From the NCBI GenBank assembly GCA_017484135.1, contig JAFUTQ010000062.1:1-64000 (forward strand): a stretch of DNA of 64,000 bases. Reading direction: 5' to 3'. This document shows positions 56,052-64,000 of this stretch, piece by piece (within the stretch, counting starts at the first letter, position 1; every line of letters starts with the position of its first letter). A program made the translations under genes and the position numbers. This stretch comes from Lachnospiraceae bacterium. Its GTDB lineage: Bacteria > Bacillota > Clostridia > Lachnospirales > Lachnospiraceae. The notes beneath the pieces are model-generated. The model searched no databases and was not told the origin of the DNA. It worked only from the letters and a program-made list of their open reading frames with translations.

Positions 56052-56963
56052 ATGAAAAGAAAACCGATGACATTATTCGGAGTCCTATTGCTGGCGGGTA
56101 CTTTGTTTGCCGGATGCTCTGGGAAAAACGCTGAGCAGCCCATTTCCGATAATGATACGGAGATTTCCGTATCAGAAAGCCAAGAGACAGAAGCGGACAC
56201 ATCCGAAGAGGAGGACACATCAGAAGGGGAAAAGGCGGAGCTGCCGGACGGCGTATATACCGCAGAGTTTGATACGGACAATTCCATGTTCCGTATCAAT
56301 GAAGCCCTTGACGGGAAGGGAACTCTGACCGTAGAGAACGGAAATATGACGATCCATATTTCTTTGGGGTCAAAAAATATTGTAAACCTCTATCCCGGAC
56401 TGGCAGAGGATGCGCAGAAGGAGGGGGCAGAGCTCTTAGAGCCGACGATCGATACCGTTACCTACAGTGATGGCTCGACGGAGGAGGTTCACGGCTTTGA
56501 TGTTCCGGTTCCCGTGCTGAATGAGGAATTTGATCTGGCACTGGTCGGAACAAAGGGAAAATGGTATGATCATAAGGTGATTGTCTCCAATCCGGAGCCT
56601 GCACAGGATGAGGCAGCGGAGGCAGGCAGTCTTGCCGATATAGAGGATGGCAGCTATACCATGGAGCTCACCTTTGAAGGCGGAAGCGGGAAAGCGCAGA
56701 TTTCTTCTCCGGCAACCGTGAATGTATCACAGGGAGCTGCCACTGCAACGATTGAGTGGAGCAGCCCGAACTATGATTACATGATTGTAGACGGGGAAAC
56801 GTATCTGCCGATAAACACGGATGGAAATTCTGTTTTTGAAATTCCGGTTGCGGTTTTTGACGCGCCGATGAATGTGATCGGCGATACGGTGGCGATGAGC
56901 ACGCCGCATGAGATTGAGTATACGCTTACCTTTCATTCGGATACCATAAAACCGATAGAATAA
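56052..56963 (+). CDS. Two-domain lipoprotein of the cobalamin operon
   Basis: 303 residues. The lipobox is FAGC (Cys about residue 21), then an acidic linker rich in Ser and Glu. Two related beta-rich domains follow (about 75-180 and 195-300), each opening with a DG-Y-T pattern (DGVYTAEF and DGSYTMEL). The layout is reminiscent of cell-surface haem- or ligand-binding NEAT-type domains, but I cannot confirm it. By position it probably captures cobalamin or a related tetrapyrrole and hands it to the next gene's product. Confidence 0.65.
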   Translation: MKRKPMTLFGVLLLAGTLFAGCSGKNAEQPISDNDTEISVSESQETEADTSEEEDTSEGEKAELPDGVYTAEFDTDNSMFRINEALDGKGTLTVENGNMTIHISLGSKNIVNLYPGLAEDAQKEGAELLEPTIDTVTYSDGSTEEVHGFDVPVPVLNEEFDLALVGTKGKWYDHKVIVSNPEPAQDEAAEAGSLADIEDGSYTMELTFEGGSGKAQISSPATVNVSQGAATATIEWSSPNYDYMIVDGETYLPINTDGNSVFEIPVAVFDAPMNVIGDTVAMSTPHEIEYTLTFHSDTIKPIE

Positions 56964-56976
56964 GGGGTATTGAAAC

Positions 56977-58134
56977 ATGAGAAGAAAAAAGAAGATTCTT
57001 GCAATGGGTCTGTTTTTGCTGGGACTGCTGGGGCTGTGGGGCTGCGGCAGTCCTTCTTCTGATGATACGGAGCAGCTGCAGGAAAATACAGAATCTGCAC
57101 TGATCTATGAAAGCAGTATGGAGCTTGCGTATGCCGGGAATTTTGCGGTAGACTATTATGAGGGCGGCTATACCATGCTGACAACCACGATGGACGGACA
57201 ACGGTTTCTGATCGTGCCGGAAGGGGGAGAGATTCCGGCGGGGCTGGAGGAGGATATTGTGGTGCTGCAGCGGCCGATGGAGGATATTTATCTGGTAGCC
57301 TCTGCCGTTATGGATATGTTTCGCGCGCTAGATGGACTGGATGCGATTACCTTTTCCGGTCAGCCGGAAGAAAACTGGTACATCGAGGAGGCAAAAGAAG
57401 CGATGCAGGCCGGTGATATGGTATATGCGGGAAAATACAGCAAACCGGATTATGAACTGATCGTCTCAAAGGGCTGTACGCTGGCAATTGAAAACGGTAT
57501 GATTTTACATTCGCCGGAGGTGATAGAAAAACTGGAGGATTTCGGAATTCCCGTTCTGATTGAGTATTCCAGCTATGAGTCGCATCCGCTGGGAAGGGTG
57601 GAATGGATCAAATTTTTCGGAGCATTGCTTGGAAAAGAAGAGGAAGCAGAGCGGATCTTTGAAGAGCAGACCGCAATTTTAGATCGGGTAACGGCAGCCC
57701 AAAAGACCGACCAGACAGTGGGCTTTTTTTTCATTACCTCAAATGGTCTGGTTCAGGTAAGGCAGTCCTCCGACTATGTGCCCAAGCTGATCGAGCTTGC
57801 AGGCGGAACCTACATTTTTGAAAATCTCGGGGATGCAAAATCAAAAAGGTCTACCGTGAATATGCAGATCGAAGAGTTTTATTATGGGGCAAAGGATGCA
57901 GATTTTTTGATTTATAACAGCTCCATTGACGGAGGCGTTTCGAGTATAGAGGAGCTTCTCCAGAAAGGGGAATTTCTGGCAGATTTCAAAGCAGTACAGG
58001 AAGGAAATGTCTGGTGTACGACCAACGATATGTATCAACAGTCCCTGTCTGTCGGATATTTGATGGAGGATATTCATGCGATGCTGTCAGGGGAGAGCGA
58101 TGAGAAGATGCATTATCTTTTTCGGTTAGAATGA
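56977..58134 (+). CDS. Substrate-binding lipoprotein of a cobalamin/iron-type ABC importer
   Basis: 385 residues. The lipobox LWGC (Cys about residue 22) follows a strongly hydrophobic segment. The body is of the class III solute-binding (BtuF/FhuD-like) type, with MLTTTMDGQRFLIVPEGG, VLQRPMEDIYLVASAVMDMFRAL, GIPVLIEYSS and GGTYIFENLGDAKS. It delivers the ligand to the permease at 58218-59249. The riboswitch upstream makes cobalamin or a corrinoid the likely ligand. Confidence 0.82.
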   Translation: MRRKKKILAMGLFLLGLLGLWGCGSPSSDDTEQLQENTESALIYESSMELAYAGNFAVDYYEGGYTMLTTTMDGQRFLIVPEGGEIPAGLEEDIVVLQRPMEDIYLVASAVMDMFRALDGLDAITFSGQPEENWYIEEAKEAMQAGDMVYAGKYSKPDYELIVSKGCTLAIENGMILHSPEVIEKLEDFGIPVLIEYSSYESHPLGRVEWIKFFGALLGKEEEAERIFEEQTAILDRVTAAQKTDQTVGFFFITSNGLVQVRQSSDYVPKLIELAGGTYIFENLGDAKSKRSTVNMQIEEFYYGAKDADFLIYNSSIDGGVSSIEELLQKGEFLADFKAVQEGNVWCTTNDMYQQSLSVGYLMEDIHAMLSGESDEKMHYLFRLE

Positions 58135-58148
58135 TATGACTTGAGGGC

Positions 58149-58175
58149 CATGCCGACATAGTCGGCATGACCTTT
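58149..58175 (+). terminator. Hairpin between binding-protein and permease genes
   Basis: A perfect 9-bp stem (58149-58157 with 58161-58169, loop ATA) followed by CC and a short T run. It may lower expression of the permease and ATPase relative to the lipoproteins or protect the upstream mRNA end. Confidence 0.45.
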
Positions 58176-58217
58176 TGACCCTTAACACGCAAATTACAAA
58201 AATATAAGAAAGGATTT

Positions 58218-59249
58218 TTGGCGGAAATGCAAAAAAGCAGGAAAACCAGATATATTGCGTCATTCATTTTTCTTGGCACAGGTGTGATATTATTTTTTGC
58301 ACTCAATATCTGTATTGGAAGCGTAGGAATCACACTGCCGGGTATTTTCGGGACATTGACAGGGCAGACAGGCAATGAAACCACAGCGAGAATTTTATGG
58401 GACATCCGGCTTCCCAGAACGGTGGCAGTCATGATTTTGGGTGGCGCATTGGCCCTTGCCGGCTATCTGCTGCAGACCTTTTTTCACAATCCGATTGCAG
58501 GGCCGTTTGTGCTGGGAATTTCCTCGGGTGCAAAAATGGTAGTGGCGCTTGTGATGGTCTTTCTGATGGGAAGATCTGTCCGGGTCACATCGGCTGGTAT
58601 GATTTTTGCTGCATTTGTCGGCGCAATGCTCTCCATGGGATTTGTCCTTCTTTTGTCGCGCAGAGTCAGGGGCATGTCCATGCTGGTGGTCAGCGGGGTC
58701 ATGATTGGCTATATTTGTTCCGCAGTTACCGAATTGGTCGTGACCTTTGCGGATAATGCAGATATTGTAAACCTTCACAACTGGTCACAGGGAAGCTTTT
58801 CCGGGATGACATGGGAGCATGTGAAGGTGATGACGGTGGTAACCACAATCACGTTTCTTGCAGTGTTTTTGCTGTCAAAGCCGCTGGGAGCCTATCAGCT
58901 TGGGGAGGTGTACGCGCAAAATCTGGGCATCAATATCCGGCTTTTGCGCGTAAGCCTTGTGATCTTATCCAGCATCTTGTCTGCGTGTATCGTGGCCTTT
59001 GCAGGACCGATTTCTTTTGTTGGAATCGCGACGCCCCATCTGGTAAAAAAACTGCTTGGAACGGTGAAACCACTTCTTATGATCCCAGCCTGTTTTTTAG
59101 GGGGGAGTGTTTTCTGTCTGTTCTGCGACCTGCTTGCAAGGATGCTGCTGGCACCTACAGAGCTTAGTATCAGCACGGTGACAGCGATTTTCGGAGCGCC
59201 CGTCGTTTTGCGGGTGATGGTGCAGCATAAAAAAGAGAGGGCGTTGTGA
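58218..59249 (+). CDS. FecCD-type permease of the cobalamin/iron importer
   Basis: 343 residues with about ten hydrophobic segments, as in BtuC/FecCD. Recognisable blocks are RLPRTVAVMILGGALALAGYLLQ, FVLGISSGAK, and FVGIATPHLVKKL near the cytoplasmic coupling helix. It forms the channel for the substrate delivered by the preceding lipoprotein. The start is set to TTG 58218 because AAAGGA lies just upstream; ATG 58227 is in frame but poorly spaced. Its stop overlaps the start of the ATPase gene. Confidence 0.85.
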   Translation: MAEMQKSRKTRYIASFIFLGTGVILFFALNICIGSVGITLPGIFGTLTGQTGNETTARILWDIRLPRTVAVMILGGALALAGYLLQTFFHNPIAGPFVLGISSGAKMVVALVMVFLMGRSVRVTSAGMIFAAFVGAMLSMGFVLLLSRRVRGMSMLVVSGVMIGYICSAVTELVVTFADNADIVNLHNWSQGSFSGMTWEHVKVMTVVTTITFLAVFLLSKPLGAYQLGEVYAQNLGINIRLLRVSLVILSSILSACIVAFAGPISFVGIATPHLVKKLLGTVKPLLMIPACFLGGSVFCLFCDLLARMLLAPTELSISTVTAIFGAPVVLRVMVQHKKERAL

Positions 59250-60352
59250 TGGACTACTATTTTCAGACCAGGCAGATGAGTGTCGGCTATGATGGAAAGC
59301 CGCTGATTCGAAATATTGAAATCAAATTGAACAAGGGAGAGATCCTGACCCTGATCGGCCCTAACGGAGCGGGGAAGTCTACCATATTAAAGAGTATTGC
59401 AAGGCAGCTGTCGCTGATTGGCGGAGCCGTGTATCTGGACAGAAAGGAAATCGCCGGGATGTCCGGAACAGAGCTGTCTCAGACAATGGCAGTGGTGTTT
59501 ACCGAAAAGCTGAAAACGGAGATGATGTGCTGCGAGGAGGTCGTGGCTACCGGTCGATATCCTTATACCGGGCGTTTTGGAATTTTATCAAAAGAGGATC
59601 ATGCTATCGTGGAGGAAGCGATGGAGCTGGTTCATGTGACAGAGATAAAAAATCAGGACTTCACCAAGATCAGCGATGGGCAAAGACAGCGGGTCATGCT
59701 TGCCCGGGCGATCTGTCAGGAACCGGAGCTTATTATTCTGGACGAGCCGACATCCTTTTTGGATGTGAAATATAAACTGGAATTTTTATCGGTATTACAG
59801 GAACTGCGGATGAAAAAGGGCTTGACGGTAATCATGTCCATTCATGAGCTGGAGCTGGCAGAGCGTGTTTCGGACAGAATCCTGTGCGTCAACGGGGAGC
59901 ATGTGGAGCGGTTTGGCAGTCCGGAGGAGATTTTTCGATCAGGCTATATCCGGTCTTTGTTTAGAATCAAGACAGGGAGCTTTGATGAAGAAAACAGCAG
60001 TATGGAATTGGAGGCTGCAGCGGGGAAACCGAAGGTGTTCGTCATAGCCGGCGGCGGAACGGGAAGGACGGTTTACCGGAGGCTGCAGCGGCAGAGGACT
60101 CCGTTTATGACCGGGATCCTGTATGAAAATGATGTAGATTATCCGGTGGCGCGCGCTTTGGCTGCACATGTGATCAAGGCTCCGGGCTTTGAACCGATTG
60201 AGGAGGCGGTGCTGCAGGAGGCAAAAGAGAGGCTGGATTCCTGCGAGCGCGTGATCTGCTGTAAAAGGGAGTTTGGCAGCTTTGAAAAGGCAAATGAAAA
60301 GCTGCTGGCCTATGCGAGGGCAGCAGGCAAGCAGGTAGATTGGGGACAATAA
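59249..60352 (+). CDS. ABC ATPase of the importer with C-terminal extension
   Basis: 367 residues. Residues 1-250 are a BtuD/FecE-type ATPase: Walker A GPNGAGKST near residue 39, signature ISDGQRQR (Asp in place of the second Gly), Walker B LIILDEPTSFLD and a following switch His. Residues about 255-367 form an extra domain starting VFVIAGGGTGRTVYRRL, a Rossmann-like nucleotide-binding pattern not needed for transport. ATG 59249 is chosen because GAGAGG at 59235-59240 is well spaced. It converges with the next gene at a gap of 7 bp. Confidence 0.84.
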   Translation: MDYYFQTRQMSVGYDGKPLIRNIEIKLNKGEILTLIGPNGAGKSTILKSIARQLSLIGGAVYLDRKEIAGMSGTELSQTMAVVFTEKLKTEMMCCEEVVATGRYPYTGRFGILSKEDHAIVEEAMELVHVTEIKNQDFTKISDGQRQRVMLARAICQEPELIILDEPTSFLDVKYKLEFLSVLQELRMKKGLTVIMSIHELELAERVSDRILCVNGEHVERFGSPEEIFRSGYIRSLFRIKTGSFDEENSSMELEAAAGKPKVFVIAGGGTGRTVYRRLQRQRTPFMTGILYENDVDYPVARALAAHVIKAPGFEPIEEAVLQEAKERLDSCERVICCKREFGSFEKANEKLLAYARAAGKQVDWGQ

Positions 60353-60359
60353 TAATGTG

Positions 60360-62330
60360 TTACCGATATAAGCTGCCCAAACATCGCTGACATGGCTGAT
60401 AGCCTTGATCGATCAATTCCTGTGCAGTTCCGGTATAATTGCTTTTATTACGATCTGCTATGTCATCTACACTGGAACAGGTCGGCAGATGAAATTTATG
60501 CGTGTTGGTATTTACCACAAACTCCATTTCTTCCCGGTCTGACACGGTGTTTGCAACGGCAGAATCTTTGGAAACCCGGCTTTCTCCGGTGGCATAGTCA
60601 ATCTCTATGCCGGGCTGCACATTGTAGCAATACACATGAAAGCAGATACCTGTCCCATGATCCTCTACGGACCAGGCTTCCATCTGCACCCCCGAAGCCA
60701 CAAGATTATTTCCCTCAAAAACAGGGGTTACCCGGTATAGCACATGATTTCCCGTAGAGACCACATAGTCATTTACCTCATTCTCAAATGGAAGCATTCC
60801 CTCCACGTTCAAATACCTTGTGCCGGTAATCAGATTCTTCTCATTCGCATTTTCACCGGCCAGCTGATAACCGATCAAATGACACCTGTTATACAGGTAG
60901 TTGCCGTCAATGATTTCATTGTATTTTACCGTATGCCAGCCACTGGGTTTGATCTCGCCGATCTCTCCTCTTTCCTCTGTAGGCTGCAATTCCGGGCAAA
61001 TATTTGCATAGGCCTGCCCGCAGCGTCCCAGAGCATCCAGCTCACTGTAAAATTCAAATGCCTCTGTGAGCTGCTGATCGTGCTCTGAAAAAGCAGGAAT
61101 ATTATCATGGATGACAATATAGGGACTTCCGGTGTACTCGGGTACATCCTCCGGTACATTCCGTTCTGCCGGCTCTGTTCCATATAAAATCCCATCATAA
61201 TACTCCAGCAGCAGTGCAACAACCCCGTCATAGCCGTTTTCCTGCAGCAGCTCCCCTTGAGTTTCCCAGCCCACATCCGCAGTTTTTTCTGCGATTTCGG
61301 AAAAGCTCTCAAATGGGTGATCGTCATTTTCAAATTCGGAGTTGGATGCTTCGGTGCTCTCGAATTGATCAATCCACACTTGATCAATGACCTGTACCCG
61401 GTTGTATTCCGCCCACAAAGTATCATCATGCAATTCCGTCAGCACGTTCGTATAGGTATCATCGATGTAAAAATAAATGGTAAGATAACCGGAATAGCGC
61501 AGGATTGGATCGTCGCTTTGAATGCAGGCCAGGTAGCTTAGAAAGTTTGCCTCATTTTCCTTATAATAACCCTGATGATGGGCAGATTCATGGGCAAACA
61601 GCGATGGATAATACAGCTGATCGGTGTATCGGTTGTAGGTGATTTCCATCGTATATGGATAGGTATAGCCGCCGATTCGCATGAACTCTAAAATTTCAGA
61701 ACACCCCGCAGCCTTCATGGACGGATAGTAGCCCTTTAGTCTGGGATACTGATCGGAAATGCTCTGCATCGCAGCGGCAACCGCCTGATTTGTGGTGTCA
61801 ATATCCTTGTATCGGATATGTCCCTCCTCGTCCCGTTCCACCTGGCCGGAAACCTCATTCAGATTTTCGACGATAAAAGTCCGAAGGATTCGTAACTGTT
61901 CTTCCGTATACCGTTGTTCATCATGGTCTGTCTTTCCCAGCAGACTGCTCCGGAATGGAATGACCCAGTGGAACGTATAGACCAAAAGAATCAGCACAAC
62001 GATACACAGCATGCCCTTCATGTATCGTTTGACAAAACTGCAGTACTGCTGTTTCTTTCCAAAAAAGATAAGCAAAAACGCAAATAGAATCGCCAATAAA
62101 ACCAGCAGGATTCCCAGATACATCAGCAGTTCGCCGATCACAACAGGAATTATGGCCGATGCTTTTCCCAGAATATCCGCTAATTTTTCATACACGGTAT
62201 CTGTATAGGCATCACAAAAGGACGTGCTGCACGCTGCGAGTTGAAATACGATAATGATAAACAACAAAGTACCGATTATTTTCCAATAATATGTAGAGAC
62301 TGTTTTCCTGTTTTTTTTCATCATTTGCAC
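60360..62330 (-). CDS. Membrane DUF3810-like metalloprotease fused to an EndA-like nuclease
   Basis: 656 residues. Three hydrophobic segments lie in about residues 15-125. A DUF3810-like part follows, with HESAHHQGYY (HExxH, about residue 246) and ENEANFLSY nearby. From about residue 430 the sequence is a DNA/RNA non-specific nuclease of the EndA type: WHTVKYNEIIDG, YLYNRCHLIGYQL (the catalytic His in NRCHLIG, about 480) and NLITGTRYLNVEGM. The last 50 residues have C...C-Q-R-C, an Ada-like metal-binding pattern. The fusion of protease and nuclease is unusual. The GTG at 62330 and the ATG at 62324 are both possible starts. Confidence 0.8.
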   Translation of the reverse strand: MQMMKKNRKTVSTYYWKIIGTLLFIIIVFQLAACSTSFCDAYTDTVYEKLADILGKASAIIPVVIGELLMYLGILLVLLAILFAFLLIFFGKKQQYCSFVKRYMKGMLCIVVLILLVYTFHWVIPFRSSLLGKTDHDEQRYTEEQLRILRTFIVENLNEVSGQVERDEEGHIRYKDIDTTNQAVAAAMQSISDQYPRLKGYYPSMKAAGCSEILEFMRIGGYTYPYTMEITYNRYTDQLYYPSLFAHESAHHQGYYKENEANFLSYLACIQSDDPILRYSGYLTIYFYIDDTYTNVLTELHDDTLWAEYNRVQVIDQVWIDQFESTEASNSEFENDDHPFESFSEIAEKTADVGWETQGELLQENGYDGVVALLLEYYDGILYGTEPAERNVPEDVPEYTGSPYIVIHDNIPAFSEHDQQLTEAFEFYSELDALGRCGQAYANICPELQPTEERGEIGEIKPSGWHTVKYNEIIDGNYLYNRCHLIGYQLAGENANEKNLITGTRYLNVEGMLPFENEVNDYVVSTGNHVLYRVTPVFEGNNLVASGVQMEAWSVEDHGTGICFHVYCYNVQPGIEIDYATGESRVSKDSAVANTVSDREEMEFVVNTNTHKFHLPTCSSVDDIADRNKSNYTGTAQELIDQGYQPCQRCLGSLYR

Positions 62331-62668
62331 GACCTGATATAGATTTTTTCTACCCTTAAAAATAATATAGCCTAGTCTCTCATATAATTCAATATTTCTG
62401 CGTCATCTGGGCGCTGGTAATGTTTTCCCGTTCACTTTGGGGCTATTATTTTTTGTGTTTTATTTTTCCACGAACCATCAAAAAATTATCAACATTGTTT
62501 TACAAAGTGATTTTTGCTATGTCAAAATGTTTTTACAGTTTAGAAATGTGCAATTTGACGAAAGAAAAAACTTTCCTGTAACTGCATAGACTTCAAATTT
62601 TGGCTGTGCTATAATGAGCGCAAGCGAAAAAAACAATTGACAATATATCTCATAAAGGGGGAGATCAC
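62331..62668. other. Intergenic region between divergent genes
   Basis: This AT-rich stretch of 338 bases holds the promoter at 62587-62615 and the ribosome binding site of the next gene (AAAGGGGGAG at 62655-62664). It presumably also holds the promoter of the leftward fusion gene, but I could not fix it. No further coding sequence was seen. Confidence 0.55.
62587..62615 (+). promoter_or_regulatory. Extended -10 promoter
   Basis: TAGACT (62587-62592), a 17-base spacer, then TGC-TATAAT with the TG of an extended -10 at 62607-62608 and TATAAT at 62610-62615. It drives the coiled-coil gene. Confidence 0.68.
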
Positions 62669-63127
62669 ATGACAGATCGGGAACTTTTGGAAGCTTTATA
62701 TCATGACATGCAAGAAATGAAAGGTGATGTAAAAGAGGTAAAAGAAGACGTACAGGTGCTGAAAGAAGACGTACAGGTGCTGAAAGAAGACGTACAGGTG
62801 CTGAAAGAAGACGTACAGGTACTGAAAGAAGACGTACAGGTGCTGGAAGAAGAAGTGCAAAGTCTGAAAGACCGCATGCAGGTCGTGGAAGATAAACTGG
62901 AATTGGTCAATGAAAAGGTAACTTCAATCGAAGTGGCTCTTGAGAATGAAACAAATCACAATATTCAGCTGTTGGCAGAAAATCATATGAACCTTGTAGA
63001 CAAATTAAATGACGCCATCCGAGTGCAGGATAAATCAATTCTGTATGAAGTACAGGTATCGGGGCTAAAGGCGAGAGTTGATATTCTGGAAAGAGAAATG
63101 GCGGAAATGAAGTCAAAAATCGCATAA
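62669..63127 (+). CDS. Coiled-coil protein with tandem heptad repeats
   Basis: 152 residues, no signal peptide or membrane segment. Nearly the whole protein is a predicted coiled coil. Its first half is built from identical heptads EDVQVLK (about residues 26-60), encoded by a 21-bp tandem repeat; the rest is a less regular coil. The function is unknown. AAAGGGGGAG gives a strong ribosome binding site, and it has its own promoter and terminator, so it is a single-gene unit. Confidence 0.8.
   Translation: MTDRELLEALYHDMQEMKGDVKEVKEDVQVLKEDVQVLKEDVQVLKEDVQVLKEDVQVLEEEVQSLKDRMQVVEDKLELVNEKVTSIEVALENETNHNIQLLAENHMNLVDKLNDAIRVQDKSILYEVQVSGLKARVDILEREMAEMKSKIA
62744..62848 (+). repeat. Five-unit 21-bp tandem repeat within the coiled-coil gene
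   Basis: Units begin at 62744, 62765, 62786, 62807 and 62828 and are almost identical (one GTG/GTA and one A/G change). Each encodes one heptad, so gain or loss of units keeps the reading frame and changes coil length by about one turn pair. Confidence 0.9.
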
Positions 63128-63147
63128 GAGGCTGTTGGGGGCGAAGG

Positions 63148-63179
63148 GTACACAGGATGGAATCTTGTGTACTTTTTTT
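63148..63179 (+). terminator. Intrinsic terminator of the coiled-coil gene
   Basis: An 11-bp stem including one G-T pair (63148-63158 with 63162-63172, loop GGA) followed by seven T residues (63173-63179). Confidence 0.88.
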
Positions 63180-63198
63180 CACAAGAAATGCGTCCGAC

Positions 63199-63227
63199 TT
63201 GACTTTATGGGGGCATGCGTGTATTAT
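63199..63227 (+). promoter_or_regulatory. Promoter of the ABC transporter gene
   Basis: TTGACT (63199-63204), a 17-base spacer and TATTAT (63222-63227), about 85 bp before the start codon at 63311. Confidence 0.62.
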
Positions 63228-63310
63228 AACAATAAGTTAGATAGGACTAACCAATTATATGTCCTGTTCGTACAAGCAAGAGGGCGCAGAGGAATCCGGA
63301 AAGGAGAAAT

Positions 63311-64000
63311 ATGAGCAAAGTAATTGTAGAATTTAAGGATGTGGTAAAGAAATATGGCGAGGGCGAGGCGACTCAGCTTGCCAACAACAACGTGAGCTTC
63401 ACGATAGAGGAAGGAGAGTTTGTAGTAATTCTGGGACAGTCGGGGGCAGGTAAATCTACGGTTTTGAATATGCTGGGAGGGATGGATACACCCACCTCCG
63501 GCACAGTGACCGTGGCAGGGCAGGAGGTGTCGGCGATGAACGACCGCCAGCTTTCGGATTATCGGGCACGCACCATAGGCTTTATTTTTCAGTTTTATAA
63601 TCTGTTGCCGTCCCTTACGGCATACGAAAATGTAGCATTGACAAAGAATATTGTAAAAAATGCGAAGGATCCGGCTGAGATGCTGAAAGCGGTGGGATTG
63701 GAGGCGCATAAAAATAAGTTCCCTTCCCAGATGTCCGGCGGGGAACAGCAGAGAGTATCCATTGCAAGGGCATTGGCGAAAAATCCAAGTGTGATTCTGG
63801 GGGATGAGCCCACAGGTGCGCTTGACTCAGAGACGGGAGTGATCGTTCTGGAGCTCCTTCAGAACCTGTGCAGGGAGCAGAAGAAAACCGTAATTCTTGT
63901 TACTCATAACGCGGATATCGCCCGGTGTGCTGACAAGGTCATCCGTATGAAAAACGGAAAAGTCCGGGAAATCCGAAGGAACGAGAACCCGGTTCCGGTA
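63311..64000 (+). CDS. MacB/LolD-type ABC transporter ATPase (partial)
   Basis: The reading frame begins at ATG 63311 after AAGGAG (63301-63306) and is open to the window edge (230 codons). Walker A is GQSGAGKST near residue 40, the signature is [15 protein letters not shown], and Walker B is [31 protein letters not shown] is typical of the MacB/LolD family. Such ATPases work with a large FtsX-like permease, which should follow outside the window. Related pairs export antimicrobial peptides or lipoproteins; the substrate is unknown. Confidence 0.87.
   Translation, partial: MSKVIVEFKDVVKKYGEGEATQLANNNVSFTIEEGEFVVILGQSGAGKSTVLNMLGGMDTPTSGTVTVAGQEVSAMNDRQLSDYRARTIGFIFQFYNLLPSLTAYENVALTKNIVKNAKDPAEMLKAVGLEAHKNKFPSQMSGGEQQRVSIARALAKNPSVILGDEPTGALDSETGVIVLELLQNLCREQKKTVILVTHNADIARCADKVIRMKNGKVREIRRNENPVPV

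Noticed and set aside
62744..62848. Regular short repeats that might be a CRISPR array
   Set aside because: The 21-bp units are contiguous with no spacers and encode heptads in frame.
1..64000. Prophage or integrative conjugative element
   Set aside because: Despite Abi, XRE and ImmA genes there is no integrase, relaxase, portal, capsid or terminase gene and no tRNA-linked attachment site in the window.

Overview
The window looks like a chromosomal segment of a Firmicute, most likely a gut Clostridia of the Lachnospiraceae type. This is inferred from AGGAGG-type ribosome binding sites, moderate GC, a cobalamin riboswitch feeding lipoprotein-anchored uptake genes, and the mix of families. No rRNA, tRNA, CRISPR array or phage structural gene was seen.

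Positions 1-27350 form a surface-glycan locus on the + strand. It encodes 2-aminoethylphosphonate (AEP) synthesis: a PEP mutase with a fused nucleotidyltransferase, phosphonopyruvate decarboxylase and AEP transaminase. It also encodes a predicted nucleotide-heptose route: split transketolase to make sedoheptulose-7-P, GmhA, GmhB and an HldE-like protein with domains in reversed order. Around these lie two FkbM methyltransferases, a radical SAM protein, epimerases, three glycosyltransferases, a WbqC-like protein, further methyltransferases and a TPR/alkaline-phosphatase-superfamily protein. The product is probably a phosphonate-bearing, heptose-containing, methylated glycan. Two small defence-type modules (an Abi/HEPN gene and an XRE-ImmA pair) sit just after phnW, separated by eroded copies of phnW itself. 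The locus ends in debris: an ATP-grasp pseudogene, two IS66 transposase fragments fused head to head, and a truncated gene.

Positions 27800-37650 are a defence-like island: two stand-alone AAA ATPases, then a tight four-gene operon (DNA methyltransferase, protein with two GHKL ATPase domains and a kinase-like core, response-regulator receiver protein, HNH nuclease). After this come an internally deleted copy of an AEP-type cytidylyltransferase and a membrane-anchored dCTP-deaminase/dUTPase-like gene that appears frameshifted at a T tract.

Positions 37800-51920 carry one compact operon of very large uncharacterised proteins: an MBL-fold hydrolase, a 1334-residue DUF6603-like protein, a 426-, a 265- and a 1097-residue protein, a 527-residue protein, and a protein ending in a Hint (autoprocessing) domain. 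The block lies between the deleted and the intact copy (52113-52802) of the same cytidylyltransferase gene, so it may have entered or could leave by recombination. With the methyltransferase-GHKL-receiver-HNH operon it is the best candidate for an undescribed system.

Positions 52750-64000 hold a convergent AAA/DUF234-type ATPase, a promoter-riboswitch-terminator unit and a cobalamin-type uptake operon (extracytoplasmic CbiK-like lipoprotein, two-repeat lipoprotein, substrate-binding protein, permease, ATPase with a C-terminal extension). Then come an unusual membrane metalloprotease-like/nuclease fusion, a coiled-coil protein with a 21-bp tandem repeat, and the start of a MacB-type ABC ATPase that runs off the window.
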